Origin: Monodelphis domestica
Lineage: Eukaryota; Chordata; Mammalia; Didelphimorphia; Didelphidae
Length of the DNA stretch: 64,000 bases
Assembly: GCF_027887165.1 (NCBI RefSeq)
Contig: NC_077229.1
Span: forward strand, 114,592,520-114,656,519
Direction of reading: 5' to 3'
Each line of letters opens with the position of its first letter. Position 1 is the first letter of the stretch. The position numbers and the translations under genes were made by a program. The notes under the pieces are model-generated. The model ran no database searches, had not been told where the DNA came from, and saw only the letters and a program-made list of their open reading frames with translations. This document shows, in pieces, positions 12,289-22,789 of the stretch.

Positions 12289-13867
12289 TTACATTCGATT
12301 ATACCACAGTGTCTCAGTCTCTGTGTACAATGTTTTCCTGGTTCTGCTCCTCTCACTCTGCATTAAGTCGTGGATGTTGTTCCAGTCCCCATGGAATTCC
12401 TCCAGTTCATTATTCCTTTGATCACAGTAGTATTCCATCACCAACAGATACCACAATTTGTTCAGCCATTCTCCAATTGAAGGGCATCCCCTCATTTTCC
12501 AATTTTTTGCCACCACAAAGAGTGTAGCTATGAATATTCTTGTACATGTCTTTTTCCTTATTATCTCTTTGGGATATAAACCCAGCAGTGCTATGGCTGG
12601 ATCAAAGGGCAGACAGTCTTTTATCGCCCTTTGGGCATAGTTCCAAATTGCCCTCCAGAATGGTTGGATCAATTCACAACTCCACCAGCAATGAATTAAT
12701 GTTCCAACTTAGCCACATCCCCTCCAGCATTCATTACTTTCCTTTGCTGTCATGTTAGCCAATCTGCTAGGTGTGAGGTGATACCTCAGATTTGTTCTGA
12801 TTTGCATTTCTCTGATTATAAGAGATTTAGAACACTTTTTTCATGTGCTTTTTAATAGTTTTGATTTCTTTGGCTGAAAATTGCCTATTCCTGTCCCTTG
12901 CCCATTTATCAACTGGAGAATGGCTTGATTTTTTGTACAACTGGTTTAGCTCTTTTTAAATTTGAGTAATTAGACCTCTGTCAGAGGTTTTTGTAATGAA
13001 GATTGTTTCCTAATTTGTTGTTTCCCTTCTAATTTTGGTTGCATTGGTTTTGTCTATGCAAAACCCTTTTAATTTAATATAATCAAATTATTTATTTTAC
13101 ATTTTGTGATTTTTTTCTAGATCTTGCTTGGTCTTAAAATCTTTCCCTTCCCAAAGATCTGACATGTATATTATTCTGTGTTCACCTAATTTGCTTATAG
13201 TTTCCTTCTTTATATTCAGGTCATTCACCCATTCTGAGTTTATCTTGATATAGGGTGTGAGATGTTGTACCAACCCCAATTTCTCCATACTGCCTTCCAA
13301 TTTTCCCAGCAATTTTTATCAAATAGTGGATTTTTGTCCCCAAAGCTGGGATCTTTGGGTTTATCATAGACTGTCTTGCTGAAGTCACTTACCCCAAGTC
13401 TATTCCACTGATCCTCCTTTCTGTCTCTTAGCCAGTACCATATTGTTTTGATTACCACTGCTTTATAGTATAGTTTGAGATCTGGGACTGCAAGGCCCCC
13501 TTCCTTCACATTTTTTTTTCATTAATTACCTGGATATCCTAGATCTTTGGTTCTTTGAAATGAACCTTGTTTTGATTTTTCTAAGTCAGTAAAAAGATTT
13601 TTGGTAGTTCTATGAGTATAGCAATAAACAAGTAAATAAGTTTGGGTAGGATTGTCATTTTTATTATGTTAGCTTGTTCTACCCATGAGCAGTTGACGTT
13701 TTTCCAATTGTTTACATCTAGTTTTAATTGTATGGAAAATATTTTGTAGTTGTGTTCATATAGGTCCTGTGTTTGTCTTGGTAGATAGATGCCTAAGTAT
13801 TTTATATTGTCTAGGGTGATTTTAAATGGAATTTCTCTTTCCATTTCTTGCTGCTGAGATGTGTAGG

Positions 13868-13915
<48 letters not shown>

Positions 13916-13916
13916 A
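12289..13916 (-). pseudogene. L1 ORF2 thumb and C-terminal region, frameshifted
   Basis: At least four open pieces in different frames (13916-13581, 13509-13240, 13312-13097, 12672-12289) together cover the ORF2 region after the RT. Recognisable words are KYLGIYL (13805-13785), the WYWLRDRKEDQWNR block and, at the C-terminus, DPAIALLGLYPKE and KNWKMRGCPSIGEWLNK. The last piece ends at a natural stop before the 3' UTR. The starting Met residues shown by simple ORF calling have no meaning here. The 13916 end runs into the AT repeat. Confidence 0.82.
13869..13912. repeat. (TA)n microsatellite inside the L1
   Basis: About 22 TA units interrupt ORF2; translated, they give an Ile-Tyr run. Confidence 0.95.
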
Positions 13917-14011
13917 TGCTGATGACTTATGTGGGTTTATTTTATATCCTGCAACTTTGCTAAAGTTGTTGATTATTTCAACTAGCTTTTTGGATGATTG
14001 TCTAAGATTCT

Positions 14012-14449
14012 TTATAAGTAGACCATCATGTCATCTACAAAGAGTGATATATTGGTCTCTGCATTGCCAATTTTCATACCTTCAATTTCTTTTTCTTCTC
14101 TAATTGCTACTGCTAGTGTTTCTAGTATAAAGTTAAATAATAGCGGTGATAATGGACATCCTTGTTTCACTCCTGATCTTATTGGGAATGAATCTAGTTT
14201 ATCCCCATTGCAGATGATGTTTGCTGATAGTTTTAAATATATACTGTTTATTGTTTTTAGAAAAGACCCTTCTATTCCTATACCTTCTAGTGTTTTCAAT
14301 AGGAATAAGTTTTGTATTTTGTCAAAGTCTTTTTCTGCATCTATTGAGATAATCATGTGATTCTTTATGGTTTGCTTATTGATATGGTCAATTATGTGGA
14401 TGGTTTTCATAATATAGAACCATCCTTGCATTCCTAGTATAAATCCCAC
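14012..14449 (-). pseudogene. L1 ORF2 reverse transcriptase core remnant
   Basis: 145 codons spanning RT motifs: [12 protein letters not shown] (motif A with the catalytic Asp), [10 protein letters not shown] (motif B) and FVDDMMVYL (motif C, the F-x-DD catalytic pair; a Val replaces the Ala usual in human L1). In living L1s this domain copies the RNA onto the nicked target. The start of this segment abuts the nested insertion at 14451-14582, which separates it from upstream RT sequence. The catalytic residues are present but the frame is broken on both sides. Confidence 0.88.
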
Positions 14450-14450
14450 C

Positions 14451-14582
14451 TATGTGATACCCAGTGGAATCATGTGTTGGCTATGGGAGAGGTGGTGGGA
14501 GGGGGTGGGGGGAGGAAAAGAAAATGATTTTTGTTTCTAATGAATAATGTTTGGAAATGACCAAATATGTTCAAAAATAAAT
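14451..14582 (+). mobile_element. Nested L1 3'-UTR tail with TSD
   Basis: A 132-bp insert splits the antisense L1. It resembles the L1 3' UTR from 'cccagtggaatcatgtgttg' on and ends in 'caaaaataaataaa'. It is flanked by AAATCCCACC (14441-14450) and AAATCCGACC (14583-14592), a 10-bp TSD with one mismatch, and without it the host reads straight across. It is a later L1-type insertion of only the extreme 3' end. Confidence 0.88.
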
Positions 14583-14908
14583 AAATCCGACCTGATCATA
14601 GTGAATAACCCTCCTGATCACTGGCTGGAGTCTTTTTGCTAGTATTCTATTTAAGATTTTTGCATCTATGTTCATTAAGGAGATTGGTCTATAGTTTTGT
14701 TTCTCTGTTTTTGACCTGCCTGGCTTTGGAATCTGTACCATATTTGTGTCTTAAAAGGAGTTTGGTAGAAGTCCTTCTTTCTTATTCTGTCAAATAGTTT
14801 GAATAATATTGGGATTAGTTGTTCTTTGAATGTTTGATAGAATTCACTTGTCAATACATCATGCCCTGGATATTTTTTCTTAGGGAGTTCTTTGTTGGCT
14901 TGTTCAAT

Positions 14909-15418
14909 TTATTTTTCTGATGAGGGATTACTTAAGAATTCTATATCTTCTTCTGTTAATTTAGGCAATTTATATTTTTGTAAACATTCATCCATATCAC
15001 CTAGATTACCATATTTGTTGCCACATAATTGGGCAAAATAGTTTTTAATGTTTGCTTTAATTTCCTCTTCATTAGAGGTGAGGTCTCCCTTTTCATTTAT
15101 GACAATGTTAATTTGATTTTCTTCTTTCCTTTTTTTATTAGATTGATCAGTAATTTGTATATTTTGTTTGCTTTTTTCAAAATACCAGCTTCTAGTCTGA
15201 TTTATTAATTCAATAGTTCTTTCACTTTTGATTTTATTAATTTGTCCCTTAATTTTTAGGATCTCCAATTTAGTTTTCATATGGGGTTTTTTAATTTGTT
15301 GGCTCTCAAGTTTTTTGACTTGCATGTACAATTCATTGACTTCTGTCCTCCCTAATTTGTTAATGTATGAACTCAAGGATATAAATTTTCCCCGAGTACT
15401 GCTTTGGCTACATCCCAT
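14909..15418 (-). pseudogene. L1 ORF2 linker between endonuclease and RT
   Basis: 169 codons rich in Lys and Glu, ending in LTEEDIEFL, a word typical of the segment before the RT domain of mammalian L1 ORF2. It contains TRSWYFEKSKQ and an EEIKANIKNYF block, both usual for the Z/linker region. No catalytic residue is expected. The next RT segment is in another frame. Confidence 0.8.
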
Positions 15419-15885
15419 TGATTTTGAAAGGATGTCTCATGATTGTAATTTTCTTTAATGAAATTATTAATTGTTTCTATGATTTGTTCTTTAACAGATT
15501 TTGTTGAATCATATTATTTAATTTCCAATTAATTTTTGAATTGGTTCTCCATGTACCCTTACTGATAATTTTTTATTGCATTATGATATGAAAAGGTTGC
15601 ATTTATTATTTCTGCTTTTATGCATTTGTTTGCTATATTTTTATGCCCTAATATATGGTCAGTCTTTGTGAATGTACCATGTGCTGCTGAAAAAAAAGGT
15701 GTATTCTTTTTTGTCCCTATTTATTTTTCTCCATATATCTATTAACTCTTATCTATATATCTATTACTTATCTACATATATCTATTAACTAAGATTTCTT
15801 TCACATCTCTTACTTCTTTCTTATTTTTTTATTCCAATTATCTAGATTTGATAGTGGTAGATTCAGGTCTTCCACTAGTATAGTT

Positions 15886-16257
15886 TTACTGTCTATTTCC
15901 TCCTTCAACTCTACTAGTTTTTCCTTTAGAAATAAATATGGATGCTATCTCATTTGGTGCATACATGTTTATTACTGATATTTGCTCATTGTTTATACTG
16001 CCTTTTATCAGGATGTAGTTACCTTCCCTATCTCTTTTAATCAGATCCTTTTTTACTTTACCTTTCTCTGATATCATGATTGCAACTCCTGACTTTTTTC
16101 TATTAGGTGAGACCCAATAGATTTTACCCCAACCTTTCATTCTAACCTTGTGTGTGTCTACCTGCCCTATGTGTGTTTCTTGTAGACAAAATATGATAGG
16201 ATTTTGGTTTCTAATACACTCTGCCTTAGTATCATTTATAAGAGAGAAGAGCAGCAA
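15886..16257 (-). pseudogene. L1 ORF2 endonuclease domain remnant
   Basis: An open stretch of 123 codons includes CLQETH, the conserved APE-type motif holding the catalytic Glu of L1 endonucleases, then a KSGVAI-like block and INMYAPN (the NxYAPN motif). In the family this domain nicks target DNA to start target-primed reverse transcription. The N-terminal end, with the first Asn motif, is missing because the element is truncated here. The frame breaks soon after the APN motif, so the catalytic Asp and His motifs downstream are not in this frame. Confidence 0.8.
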
Positions 16258-16264
16258 GGGTTAT

Positions 16265-16575
16265 GCAGTTAGGGTTAAGTGACTTGCCTAAAGTCACAGA
16301 GCTAGGAAGTGAGATCAGATTTGCACTTAGGTCATATATTCCATGAAGCAATAGAGTAGAAGAGGGAGACTTTTCTGTGGGGTAGGATGATTAGAAAAGT
16401 GAGGGAAGAAAGGAAGAAGGAAGGAAGGAAGGAAAGAAGGAAGGAAAGAAAGAAGTGAAATATAGTATGTTTTAGTATACTTTCAGACTCCATTAGTTCT
16501 TTCTTGGAGGGTGGATGGCATTTTTAATGAGTTTTTGGGATTGAAGAACAAGAATTTTGAAGGAAAGGAAGGCAT
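16265..16575 (-). mobile_element. MIR-like SINE and L1 3'-UTR fragments with GGAA repeat
   Basis: 16270-16335 has the antisense block 'taaagtcacagagctaggaa'. 16400-16458 is a (GGAA)n/(GAAA)n simple repeat. 16465-16570 resembles an older antisense L1 3' UTR ('tttcagactccattagttct'). Pieces are short and diverged. Confidence 0.5.
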
Positions 16576-16849
16576 GGATAGATTGTGTTCTTCACTGTTG
16601 GAGAAATTACCTATCAATTCACTGAAGTACTGAAATGCCATGTCCTATGATAAATAACACTTTATTATTTGTATTTTTGTTATTTTACTGTTTTTAGAAT
16701 ATAGGTCTCCCTATCTTTCCCAGGTTGGAAGTACAGCTGTCATTCTCAGTGTGTTCCATTATGAATTAACAGAAGGTTTTATTTTATTTTGTTTTTGTTT
16801 TTGTCTTGGGCTGTTTCATCCTTCCTTAGGCAACCTGGTGGCTTCTTTA

Positions 16850-16980
16850 TATGTTGTCTTTTCCCATTAGAACATAAGCTCTTTGATGGCAGAGACTTTT
16901 TTGTTCCTTTAATTTATATTCCCAGGACAATATCTGGCACATAGTAAAAGCTTTATGAATGCTTTTTGACTGACTGGTGA
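16850..16980 (+). mobile_element. L2 LINE 3' terminus
   Basis: Sense L2 end: 'agaacataagctctttgatg', 'tctggcacatagtaaaagct', followed by TGACTGACTGG. Confidence 0.65.
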
Positions 16981-17259
16981 CTGGTGGCCTCCAGCTTACC
17001 ACATTAGCCCTTGAGAGTGTGAATAGTTGATCATTTATCTCTTTGATAAAACCCAGAACTCCGAAATTCAAGCAATCTACAAACCCTCAGTCTTCCCAAA
17101 GCATAGATTAAAGAAGAACAACATCATGCTCCACTAAGAAAGTTGTTTTTTTTTTAAAGGCTAAACACAATCCTAACTGCACAGGACCCTTCCCTCATCC
17201 CTAGTTTTATATATGCTCATAGAGTACAAGGTAAGACACCAAGATATTGGCATATGTAT

Positions 17260-17360
17260 TAAGGGAGGCAATAGAGTAGAAGAGAGAGACATCTCTGTGG
17301 GACGGGATGATCAGAGAAGGTGTCTTAAAGAACATGGGCCTTAAAGGAGGGGTAATATTA
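17260..17360 (-). mobile_element. L2-like fragment
   Basis: 'gggatgatcagagaaggtgt' and 'catgggccttaaaggagg' fit the antisense L2 pattern. A related 52-bp stretch sits at 16349-16400. Confidence 0.4.
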
Positions 17361-17364
17361 ATAG

Positions 17365-18811
17365 TACACATGTATTATAATCTCCTCTTGTATGTTCTAG
17401 GATTTTTTTTTTTTTAGTAAGGAGCAATGAGACAGTGATGGCCCAGAAAAATTCTAACCTTTTCAGAAAGATGGACAACAGGAACAGCTGTCAAAAAACT
17501 GAGCCAGAAGAGAAACATAAACCCCATAGGCAAGGTAGTGATAGAATAAACAAAGGAAGTTATATAGCTAAAAATAAGTCTAATTAGGTGGCTCCTCCTT
17601 TTTCTACCTTATGCCAAGAGCCTATTAAGGTCAAGCAAGCCTAAAGCACAGAGCCAATGCTCTCATTTAGCTCATTGTCCCAGGACAAGTTATCACGGTG
17701 GACCCTACAATGTGATCACCTATAAGTGTTTGTGAACCACAGACCTCTGTGCATGCATCACTGGATATATACCAAGTACAATCCACTTCTGCTTATAATT
17801 GCTCTTCCTTCAAACTTTATCTGTTTGATACAGGACCATGAGAGCTTTTTTTAAGCTCTGTGTTTTCCAGAAGAATATGGATTTTGGGTCAGGATCTTGC
17901 TTGTAGGTTTCTCTTTTTGGCTGGAAATTGAGTAATGGACTTCAATTAATCACTTTAGGAGGAGAAATGACTATTCTTTACATGTTCCCCACATTTGGCT
18001 AGTTTGTTTCTTGACCCAGATAGAAGCCCTGACTTACCTGGATGATTAACAGTACACTATCATGTAAGAAGGAAAATTATGAGACTGTTATCTATATAAC
18101 AATTTTATTTAATCAAAAAGGAGTAGTGGAAAAGGATAATTTTCCCTCTTACGACCATCTCAAAAATAATCAGATAATAAGTCAGCATTGCTATTTGGAT
18201 AGGTCAAGAGAAAGAAGAGGGACTGGGCATTCCAGGCTATGGGAATGGAAGGATCCAGGACAAATACCTGGAAATGCACCTGGCATCAAACAATTGGGCT
18301 AGAGTTAAAGGTTCATATTTGGAGACAGTAAAAGAGAAGTATGGAATAGTGGGCTGGGAGTCAGCTTCTGGAAGACCTTTAATGCCAAATCAATGGATCC
18401 ATAATATTTTTCTCTTAGAATATTGTTTTCACGGCTTTGTTTTTATGGGTAGACAGAAACAAAAACTCACTGGCAGCAGAATTGTATCTACTGGTAAACA
18501 AACATTCTTGTGCAGCTAATTACCAACCCAAAAAGAAAGTGCAGTGCCATAAATAAAACCACGAGTTGTTATTACAGCTGTCTGTGATGCAGAACTGGGA
18601 ACTCCTGCGACATAGTTTCACAGGAAAATTACTTCTAGGGAAGATATGTGACCTTGGGAAAGATACTAAAACTGCTTATCAAGAGGAAGGGACTGTCTAC
18701 AAAGGGGTTTAACCTATAGAAGGACTATGGTGTATTGGGGAAGAGATCGGAAATTATGCTGAGTCTGGGCAGCAACAAAAATATTTTTGAGAGAACACAA
18801 GGAAAAGAAAG
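17365..18811. other. Largely unique sequence, possible regulatory island at its end
   Basis: I see no repeat family or gene between 17365 and 18360. The part at 18450-18640 is less AT-rich and holds GCAGCTAATTACC (a homeobox-type TAATTA core) and CpG sites. The short frames 18042-18302 and 18274-18519 overlap each other and resemble nothing I know. Confidence 0.35.
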
Positions 18812-19241
18812 TGTAATGGTTAGAATGGGTGGTCGCCAAAACTTGTAATTAACCCTTAAGTCACAAGACTGCTAATATTTAGATTTATTAATAAGAAAAA
18901 GAAAAGAAGAGAGACATATAGAAAGGAAGTGAAGACTTCCTAGCCTAATAATCCAGAGCCTAATAACAGTGTCTGTCTCCAAATCTCAGTCTCAGAAAAT
19001 AATCCCAGCTTTCTGCTGTGTCTCATCTTATAAATCCTTACTACACCAACTAATTCTCTCATGTCACTTCCCAGGAACCAATCACAATTCTTCAATTAGC
19101 TTGGCACCACCGTGGGGGTGGGGGGGACCGTGTGCCTATGGGATTAATTCCCTGGTTGCTGATTGACCCAAATGCAAAACAAATGGAAGAGAAGTCTTAA
19201 TTTCTGACTGATCAAATAAAAATACCAATTCCCTTCCCACA
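18812..19241 (-). mobile_element. ERV solo LTR, complete, 430 bp
   Basis: The element has TG...CA ends and a perfect 5-bp TSD, GAAAG (18807-18811 and 19242-19246). On the minus strand it begins TGTGGGAAGGG, has a TTTATAAG TATA-like box (near 19030), an AATAAA signal in TTATTAATAAATC (near 18890), and ends ...CCATTACA. A GTTTTGGCGACCACC block lies close to the end. No internal retroviral sequence is present, so it is a solo LTR left by LTR-LTR recombination. The Met-started frame at 18969-19166 is chance. Confidence 0.88.
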
Positions 19242-19324
19242 GAAAGTTTACCCTTTTAAAGACAGAAATCTGATAGAGGTATAGAGAGATGTGACCAAAG
19301 GTCCTGAATTTACCATGAAAGAAG

Positions 19325-19465
19325 TTAATGATCCATTAGAATGTGATCTGCTCAAGGACAGGAAATAGTTTTTGCTATTTCTTTATATACTTGGCATTTA
19401 ACAGTGCTTTTTATTAAGGACATGGTAGGTGCTCCAGAAATATTTGTTGATTCACTGATTGGTTG
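19325..19465 (+). mobile_element. L2 LINE 3' terminus
   Basis: 'tagaatgtgatctgctcaag', 'gacatggtaggtgctccaga', 'aatatttgttga' in L2 order. Confidence 0.55.
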
Positions 19466-19729
19466 CTTATTGCTTGATTATTCATTGATTGATTATTGGT
19501 GGAGATACCTAACAAAAGCTGACTAAGAAGTTAGCTTAAGAGAATTACATTTTATTCAGAAATGAACATGGATAAATTAAAATAAGAGGTACGGTGATGG
19601 ATTCATAGAACTTTGGAGTTGGGAGGATATCCAAAGAAAGCCAATCTAATTTCTATCAGGTATAGGAATCATTTCTATGATATCCCTAACAAATGGTCAT
19701 CTCAACCATTTCCAGTCTTCCTTAATCTT

Positions 19730-19905
19730 ATTTCTTCCTTCCGTTAAAAATTTATACTGCCTATAGCTCCTTCGTACATAGTTGTTTGAATGTTATCTTG
19801 CTCATTAGATTGGAAACTCCTTAAAAGCAGGGACTATCTTTTACCTTTCTTTATCCTAACCCAGTGAGTGGCACATAGTAGGTCCTTAATAAATATTTAT
19901 TGTCC
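19730..19905 (+). mobile_element. L2 LINE 3' terminus
   Basis: 'gattggaaactccttaaaag', 'gtggcacatagtaggtcctt', 'aataaatatttattg' in order, sense. Confidence 0.7.
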
Positions 19906-19924
19906 AACTTGCTCTCTGAGGCCA

Positions 19925-20140
19925 GATTTTTACCTTGGTCTTCAAATCCAGATTTGAACCCAGTGTATTTGCCACTGTTGTACCATGCTCAGTTTTGCTA
20001 TCATACAACAATCCTTATTTTTTGCTTGCACACAAGATAATTGAGAGAAATGTTGTGAAATGCCTTGCTGAAATCCAGGCATATTATGCTTATAATGTGT
20101 CTCTGATCATCACTTTTAGTAAACCAAGGCTGGCAGTTTG
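19925..20140 (-). mobile_element. CR1/L3 LINE fragment
   Basis: 'gtgaaatgccttgctgaaat' (20056-20075) is the reverse complement of the RT motif A block of CR1/L3, and the flanks fit. The first 40 bases may belong to a SINE head. Confidence 0.5.
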
Positions 20141-20184
20141 GTAAATGGAAAAACAAAAACAAAAAGAGAAAGTCATTTACTAGG

Positions 20185-20290
20185 TGTCAAGATAACCCTG
20201 TTCCAATTCTGGCTTTGCTGCTATCTCACTGTGTGATTGTGAGCAGATCACTAGCTTTCTGCTTCAGTTTCCTCCTTGGTAAAATAAAGA
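20185..20290 (+). mobile_element. MIR-like SINE
   Basis: 'ctcactgtgtgattgtgagc' followed by 'gcttcagtttcctccttggt' is the MIR/THER core order in sense. Confidence 0.6.
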
Positions 20291-20302
20291 AATTGATATA
20301 AA

Positions 20303-20514
20303 TCAGGGATTCTTAACATGAGGTCTATGAACTTGGAGGAAAAAAAAAACCTTATATCTTTATTTGTACTAATTTCTAATTGAAATTGAATATGACTTTT
20401 AATTATTTAAAGACATCATTCCAAAAAAGGGTCCACAGACTTCTTTGGACTGCCAAGCAGGGGGGTGGGGGAGATGGCGTCATGACACAAGAAAAGGCTA
20501 AGAACCAACCACTG
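20303..20514 (+). mobile_element. Old hAT-type nonautonomous DNA transposon
   Basis: Begins CAGGGATTCTTAACATGAGG and ends ...GGCTAAGAACCAACCACTG, giving approximate inverted termini (CAGgGaTTcTTA / CAGTGGTTgGTTCTTAgC). The interior has 'aagggtccacagacttcttt'. Flanks ATATAAAT and ATCCAGAT could be an 8-bp TSD worn to 5 of 8 matches. Orientation is arbitrary. Confidence 0.6.
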
Positions 20515-21319
20515 ATCCAGATAATCACAAAAGTCCCTTCTAGCTCTTCCATTTTATATTCTAAACACTGTCCTTTCAAATTATCTATATCCTAAGATTT
20601 CTTCGAGCTTTCATTTTCTAACTATTCACCTTTGCCACATTTGTATTTTTTCTTCTGTCCTGAGGAAATTATAGTAAATATTCAATCTCAAATCTTTCTA
20701 AGGAAGAAAAACCCAGAAAAATTGAACCTATAGATATCTACATATGGAAAATCCCATAAAGGTTATCTCTTCTTAGCTCCTACTCATACCAAGGCCTTGT
20801 TTACAAATTTCCTTACAATTCTGTGGATGGGGCATTTCTGTAGATCATCAAATTACATCACATCCTTCCTACTGGGACTGATGATTTTCTTATTCAACAT
20901 TTCATGCAAGTAGAGTGAAGTCAGCTACTCCCATACTATAGAACTATATTCAAACTATAGAGAGTCACTTTCTTTAGAAGTAAAACTGTCATTATTTAGG
21001 CTCCAACCATTGTAATTTGTCACCTTTGTGCCATGAGCTATTGTGAAATTTATAGCCACTCCATCTATGAAAGAAAGTTTGAGGAACAGATAAATAACAG
21101 AAACAAATTTAGGGGTGATTAGAGGTGACTTTTACCTGTTAAGAAAAAAAATGAGAGCATTTCTGTCCTCTCAAGAGAAAGATTCTAGACACTTAGGTTA
21201 GGGACATCAATTTGTATACAATTTATGTTTTCCTCTTTAGCTAATCTTGATGAAATTTATCCCTTACTTCAAAGTACTTTACTTATGCGGTTTCTTTTTC
21301 TTTTCTTTTCTTTTTTTTG
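20515..21319. other. Unassigned sequence
   Basis: No gene or repeat recognised. 21295-21322 is a pyrimidine run next to the following L1. Confidence 0.4.
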
Positions 21320-21855
21320 CTTCTTTAAAAAAAGTATTTAAAATATTTTTCAATGGTTACATGAATCATGCCCCACCCCCGCCATTCCTCCCCCTCCTGG
21401 AGCTGACAAACAGTTCCACTGGGTTTTACATGTATCATTGTTCAAAACCTATTTCCATGTTATTCATATCTGCAATAGGGTGATATTTTAACATCAAACT
21501 CCTAATCATATCACTATTGCACTACATGATTGATCACATATTTTTCTAATGCATTTCTGTTTCCACAGTTCTTTCTCTGGATGTGGATAGCGTTCTTTTT
21601 CATAAGTCCCTAAGAATTGTCCTGAATGATTGCATTGCTGCTAGTAGAGAAGTCTATTACATTTGATTGTACCACAGTGTATCACTCTCTGTGTACAATG
21701 TTCTCCTGGTTCTGCTCCTTTTGCTCTGCATTAATTCCTGGAGATCTTTCCAATTCACATGGAATTCCTCCACTTCATTATTCCTTTCAACACAATAATA
21801 TTTGATCACCATCAGATACCACAATTTGTTCAGCCATTTCCCAATCAATGAAAGG
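21320..21855 (-). mobile_element. L1 3' end, antisense
   Basis: Parallels 11960-12475 of the large L1: 'caatggttacatgaatcatg', 'tccactgggttttacatgta', 'tttctctggatgtggatagc', 'agataccacaatttgttcag'. The minus frame 21848-21657 retains KLWYLMVIKYYC and SRTRRTLYTES, the ORF2 C-terminus. It is 5'-truncated at about 21855. Confidence 0.85.
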
Positions 21856-21899
21856 TGTTATCTTTTCCATGGATTTTTTTCTTGATTTCTCACCTCCCA

Positions 21900-22125
21900 G
21901 CAAGAAATGACCCTTGTTGCCCCAACTTTCTCATGTTATTCTAGTTGAAATCTCTTATGGACTCAATTTTATTTTGCTTTATATTAGAAATATATTAGTT
22001 CCCATTAGACTGTGAGCTCTTGAGAGCAGGAACTATCTTTTGTCTCTTTCTGTATCCCCAGTACTTGGCACAATGCTTGCCACATAAAAGCTATTTAATA
22101 GATATTTATTGACTGACTAACATAG
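21900..22125 (+). mobile_element. L2 LINE 3' terminus
   Basis: 'ttagactgtgagctcttgag', 'ctgtatccccagtacttggc', 'tagatatttattgactgact' are in the expected order. Confidence 0.75.
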
Positions 22126-22639
22126 TTATTAATGTCCATCTCTTAAAAACAAAACAATCTCTTTTCTCCAATAAAGAAGGAACCATGTATTGGTACATTT
22201 TTCTACAATGCCTTCATTAAGAGCAATATTTTGCACATAGCATGTGTTTAAGAAATATTTTCTGGCAAAAATTTTCACATATATCCATTAAAGAAATCTT
22301 TACCATCTACTATGTAATACTTTTTTTAAACCTCTAGAATAACTCCTATTAGAGTATGACTATAAAGAGTGCCAAATTACATGAACTCTCTGGCATATTG
22401 GTCACTTAAACCCTAACTCAAGAGCCCCAATTGATAGTTTTCTTTTAGCCAAGCCAGCTAGAGGACATGTTCATTCAAACAAAAAGTATCTAGTTGAACA
22501 GAATAACAAATCAAGTATGAAGAGAAGATTAACTATGTTCCCAAATGTTATCATAGACATCAGAGAACACAGGGGCTATTCACGAAGGCTAATATCAATA
22601 GGTATGGGCAAGAAATATGTGTGAAGAGACATGTAAATA
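22126..22639. other. Unassigned AT-rich sequence
   Basis: No gene recognised. 22195-22260 may be one more worn L2 end ('tgcacatagcatgtgtttaa'). Confidence 0.35.
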
Positions 22640-22729
22640 ATATAGATATAGAAAGATGGATGGATTGATGGATAGATAAATGAAAGAAAAATAGATAGAT
22701 AAATAGAAAGATAGATGGATAGAAAGAAT

Positions 22730-22782
<53 letters not shown>
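22640..22782. repeat. (GATA)n microsatellite
   Basis: Imperfect GATA/GATG units become a pure GATAGATA run at 22730-22782. Minus-strand frames through it read as Tyr-Leu-Ser-Ile repeats and are artefacts. Confidence 0.97.
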
Positions 22783-22789
22783 AACCCAC

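Larger units (their letters stand above)
11940..16258 (-). mobile_element. L1 LINE, 5'-truncated, 4.3 kb
   Basis: The minus strand carries most of L1 ORF2 in order: endonuclease (16257-15886), linker (15418-14909), RT (14449-14012), RT thumb and after (13916-13097), C-terminus (12672-12289), then a 3' UTR and an A-rich tail ending near 11940. ORF1 and the 5' UTR are absent. The 5' end stops inside the endonuclease at about 16258. Multiple frameshifts and stops make it non-functional. It is interrupted by an AT microsatellite and a nested L1 tail. No convincing TSD was found. Confidence 0.88.

Noticed and set aside
12038..12758. Plus-strand frames of up to 127 codons
   Set aside because: They are opposite-strand shadows of the L1 ORF2 C-terminus and 3' UTR.
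16349..17319. A 52-bp stretch at 16349-16400 similar to 17267-17319
   Set aside because: Both fit worn antisense L2 sequence, so an ordinary dispersed repeat explains the similarity.
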